From Deltaproteobacteria bacterium (GTDB taxonomy: Bacteria; Desulfobacterota; UBA8473), in contig DAOWME010000148.1 in NCBI GenBank assembly GCA_030643245.1, positions 1 through 7,498 of the forward strand: DNA of 7,498 nt. The letters are read 5' to 3'. Below, one piece after another: positions 5,790 through 7,498 of the stretch. Within the stretch, counting starts at the first letter, position 1. Every line of letters begins with the position of its first letter. A program made the position numbers and the translations under genes. A model generated the notes under the pieces. It made no database searches. It worked only from the letters and a program-made list of their open reading frames with translations, and was not told the DNA's origin.

Positions 5790-6953
5790 ATGTTACCCAT
5801 GGAAAAGGTTAAGGTTGTCGATCTTTCTCAATCTGCCGCAGGCCCCTTTGGTACGATGCTCTTGGGAAGTATGGGCGCAGATGTAATAAAGGTTGAGCCG
5901 TTGAAGGGTGATGCCTTTCGACCCGTTCTCGGGGGTGCATGGTCACTCATAATCAATCGTAACAAGAGGAGTGTCGCCGTTAACCTGAAAACCCACGAAG
6001 GGAGAGATGTTGTCCTAAAGCTGGCACAGGACGCAGATATATTCTTGGAATCCTATACGCCCGGTACCATAGGTAAGCTGGGCCTCAGTTATGAGACCGT
6101 CAAGGCCACTAATCCAGGTATTATTTACTGTTCACTGTCCGGCTACGGCCAAGATGGGCCATACAAGCAGCGAGCCGGTTACGATGTTTGCAGCCAGGCT
6201 GAATGCGGCCTTATGGCGGCTACCGGCGAACCGGACGGTGGCTATGTAAGAATAGGAGCGTCCCCTATCGACTATGGCACCGGAATGTTTGCCGTGATCG
6301 GAATGCTGATGGCCCTCCGAGCGCGGGATAAAACAGGCGAGGGACAGTTTATCGACGTCTCGCTTTTTGACACGGGTATCTCGTGGATGGATTTCTGGTT
6401 CGCACACTATGCTATGACCGGCAATAATCCGCGTAGACTCGCTTCCGGCCATGAATTTGCAACACCTTATCAAGTCTTCGACACCAAGGACAAACCTCTT
6501 TTCATAGGTGTTTCGGACGATAAAGCATTTAATGATTTCTGCAATGAAGTTGGGTTGGATGAATTATTAGATAATCCCAGGTTTGATAATGTATCAAGCA
6601 GGCTACAGAACAGGGATGCTCTTGTTCAGATTGTCCAGGAAAGGGTTAAACAGTTTACCAGGGAAGAGATGATAAAAAAGATTGACCCGCACGGCATACC
6701 GTATGCCCCTGTCAACACTATAAGTGAAGTTGTGGAAGACCCCCACGTTAAAGCACGCGGCACATTAGTAAAGATGGAATCAGAGATGGGCATGTTGAAG
6801 GTTCCAGGGTTCCCAATTCGACTCTCAGCGACACCCGGAATAATCAGACGTCCGGCACCCCGTCTGGGAGAGCACACTGAGGAGATCCTTAGGGAACTAG
6901 GATACGATGGTGAGATCATAAAACAACTAAAAATAAAGGAAGTCATCCTTTAG
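5790..6953 (+). CDS. CoA-transferase family III (CaiB/BaiF) protein
   Basis: Family III enzymes move CoA between a CoA thioester and a free carboxylic acid through a covalent aspartyl intermediate, in the cytoplasm. The 387 residues match the usual length of about 380-430. The N-terminus has the family pattern VVDLSQSAAGPFGTMLLG then MGADVIKVEP, and 55-67 (INRNKRSVAVNLK) and 115-124 (SLSGYGQDGP) are further hallmarks. Asp161 in SPIDYGTGM is the expected catalytic aspartate (Asp169 in formyl-CoA transferase), followed by the conserved TGEGQFIDVSLFDT. The C-terminal APVNTISEVVEDPHVKARG is also typical. The acid substrate cannot be read from sequence; benzylsuccinate, carnitine, oxalate and mesaconate enzymes all belong here. 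It stands 122 bp after the aminomutase gene, and its stop lies 2 nt before the family B element. Confidence 0.94.
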   Translation: MLPMEKVKVVDLSQSAAGPFGTMLLGSMGADVIKVEPLKGDAFRPVLGGAWSLIINRNKRSVAVNLKTHEGRDVVLKLAQDADIFLESYTPGTIGKLGLSYETVKATNPGIIYCSLSGYGQDGPYKQRAGYDVCSQAECGLMAATGEPDGGYVRIGASPIDYGTGMFAVIGMLMALRARDKTGEGQFIDVSLFDTGISWMDFWFAHYAMTGNNPRRLASGHEFATPYQVFDTKDKPLFIGVSDDKAFNDFCNEVGLDELLDNPRFDNVSSRLQNRDALVQIVQERVKQFTREEMIKKIDPHGIPYAPVNTISEVVEDPHVKARGTLVKMESEMGMLKVPGFPIRLSATPGIIRRPAPRLGEHTEEILRELGYDGEIIKQLKIKEVIL

Positions 6954-6955
6954 CT

Positions 6956-7158
6956 GCGAGGCCGAAATAACTTCCCCATTTGTACATCTCATCTTCAGGC
7001 CATCCCCCGATCGGGGTCGAGGACAGGCTTTGACCGATCTTCAAACACAAAATCCTCGAAATAGATAAGACTATTCCTGTGGTTTTGTATTTTCAGATCG
7101 AACAAATCTGACCTAAATCTGAGCGCCAACTTGAGGAAGTTATTTCGGCCTCGCCCCT
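6956..7158. repeat. Family B long element, 203 bp, with terminal inverted repeats
   Basis: The ends 6956-6978 and 7132-7154 are reverse complements with one mismatch, including 20 perfect bases (6956-6975 against 7135-7154). With one gap the similarity can be followed outwards to about 6943 and 7166, so the left arm reaches into the last codons and stop of the CoA-transferase gene. The right 40 nt (7119-7158) match 318-357 at 36 of 40 positions. The 150-nt interior is absent from the short copy. It contains the perfect palindrome CCCCGATCGGGG (7005-7016), TCGAGGA/TCCTCGA (7017-7023 and 7053-7059) and CAGAT/ATCTG (7094-7098 and 7106-7110). No open frame is evident. It could act as a mobile-element remnant, an mRNA 3' end structure or a small RNA. 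Confidence 0.8.
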
Positions 7159-7209
7159 AAGGAAGATCGTTATGATCAGGTTCTTCGAGAAAACAAAGAG
7201 GGGATAGAG

Positions 7210-7404
7210 ATGGAAAGAGAGAAAAAACAGGAAACATACGGGACAGGATCCTTGACTGGCGGGGGATATGAGGCCGAAGACATATTTGAGGGGCCAGAAC
7301 CCTGGGTGCCGGCGGAGACAAAACTTGTCGTCTGGTCCTTTGTCGCAGCAACAATTGCCCTTATAGTATTTGGAATACTTGTCAATATCTATATTTTAAA
7401 TTAG
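7210..7404 (+). CDS. Small single-span membrane protein of unknown function
   Basis: This 64-residue frame has a hydrophilic first half with a charged, lysine- and glutamate-rich start (1-8), a glycine-rich stretch (11-19) and an acidic segment (21-30). It then has one strong membrane segment (about 38-62, LVVWSFVAATIALIVFGILV). The organised polarity and a GAGGGG site 6 nt before the ATG argue for a real gene rather than chance. With Lys38 before the membrane span and almost no charge after it, an N-in orientation is likely. I do not recognise the family. Small proteins of this form often assist a transporter or respiratory complex encoded next to them, but the downstream neighbour is outside the window. 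It sits between a family B and a family A repeat. Confidence 0.55.
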   Translation: MEREKKQETYGTGSLTGGGYEAEDIFEGPEPWVPAETKLVVWSFVAATIALIVFGILVNIYILN

Positions 7405-7407
7405 CGA

Positions 7408-7498
7408 GTTTCCATCCAGAAATGGACTTCTTGAGAAAAGGGCACGAGTTGGTTTCCAATTCAGAAATGAGCAATTTTTTCTCTGAGCAAGGCCGCAC
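7408..7498. repeat. Family A element, inverted partial copy cut by the window end
   Basis: It begins 3 nt after the stop of the small membrane protein gene with the same terminal sequence as the element at 1251 (GTTTCCATCCAGAAATGG at 7408-7425). The block 7420-7498 is then the exact reverse complement of 1346-1424 over 79 nt. The match runs to the last base, so the copy continues beyond the window. A second version of the terminal motif appears at 7452-7469 (GTTTCCAATTCAGAAATG), 44 nt after the first, giving the end a doubled structure. Confidence 0.85.

Noticed and set aside
3868..6953. A lysine fermentation cluster
   Set aside because: Apart from the KamA-like gene there is no kamDE, kdd, kce or kal homologue, and the aminomutase pocket does not look specific for lysine.
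6956..7158. Integron attC site
   Set aside because: The size and the folded arms suggest it, but the arms lack the RYYYAAC and GTTRRRY core sites and no integrase is seen.
7172..7207. Eleven-codon frame ending just before the small membrane protein start
   Set aside because: It could be a leader peptide, but it has no ribosome binding site that I can see and no runs of regulatory codons.
1..7498. CRISPR array, tRNA or rRNA
   Set aside because: No regularly spaced short direct repeats with unique spacers and no cloverleaf or rRNA-like stretch were seen on either strand.

Overview
The window looks like chromosomal DNA of an anaerobic, fatty-acid or amino-acid metabolising bacterium. My best guess is a member of the Desulfobacterota (deltaproteobacterial), syntroph-like. 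The reasons are a radical-SAM aminomutase, two acyl-CoA type enzymes, AGGAGG-type ribosome binding sites and moderate GC. This placement is inference; there is no rRNA, tRNA or phylogenetic marker here.

Layout. Positions 1-369 hold no gene that I can support: 1-137 is blank, 138-284 is a degenerate copy of a dispersed repeat (family A), and 289-357 is a perfect 27-bp inverted repeat (family B). On the minus strand follow a crotonase-family enzyme (370-1134, with its own candidate promoter) and an animal-like UDP-glucose 6-dehydrogenase (1520-2896). The gap between them (1135-1519) is mostly the best-preserved family A element (1251-1436). A 415-bp divergent region (2897-3311) carries candidate promoters and a short palindrome. 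On the plus strand follow a small LRAT/NC-domain protein with a hydrophobic tail (3312-3740), a long KamA-family radical SAM aminomutase (3868-5667) and a class III (CaiB/BaiF) CoA-transferase (5790-6953). A second, longer family B element (6956-7158), a 64-residue single-span membrane protein (7210-7404) and the start of an inverted family A copy (7408 to the end) close the window.

How the genes fit together. They do not form one recognisable pathway or a tight operon; the plus-strand genes are 122-256 bp apart. The crotonase and the CoA-transferase could both serve acyl-CoA metabolism, but they are on opposite strands and 4.7 kb apart. The most informative single gene is the aminomutase. 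The two lysine-binding aspartates of lysine 2,3-aminomutase are replaced by Lys487 and Asn525, the pair I recall from glutamate 2,3-aminomutase. It therefore probably makes beta-glutamate, a compatible solute, rather than beta-lysine.

The most unusual structure is the repeats. There are two families of MITE-like inverted-repeat elements, each present near both ends of the window and lying next to each other at each end. They make up most of the non-coding sequence apart from the divergent region. I did not find a CRISPR array, a complete insertion sequence, a phage gene or an obvious new multi-gene system.
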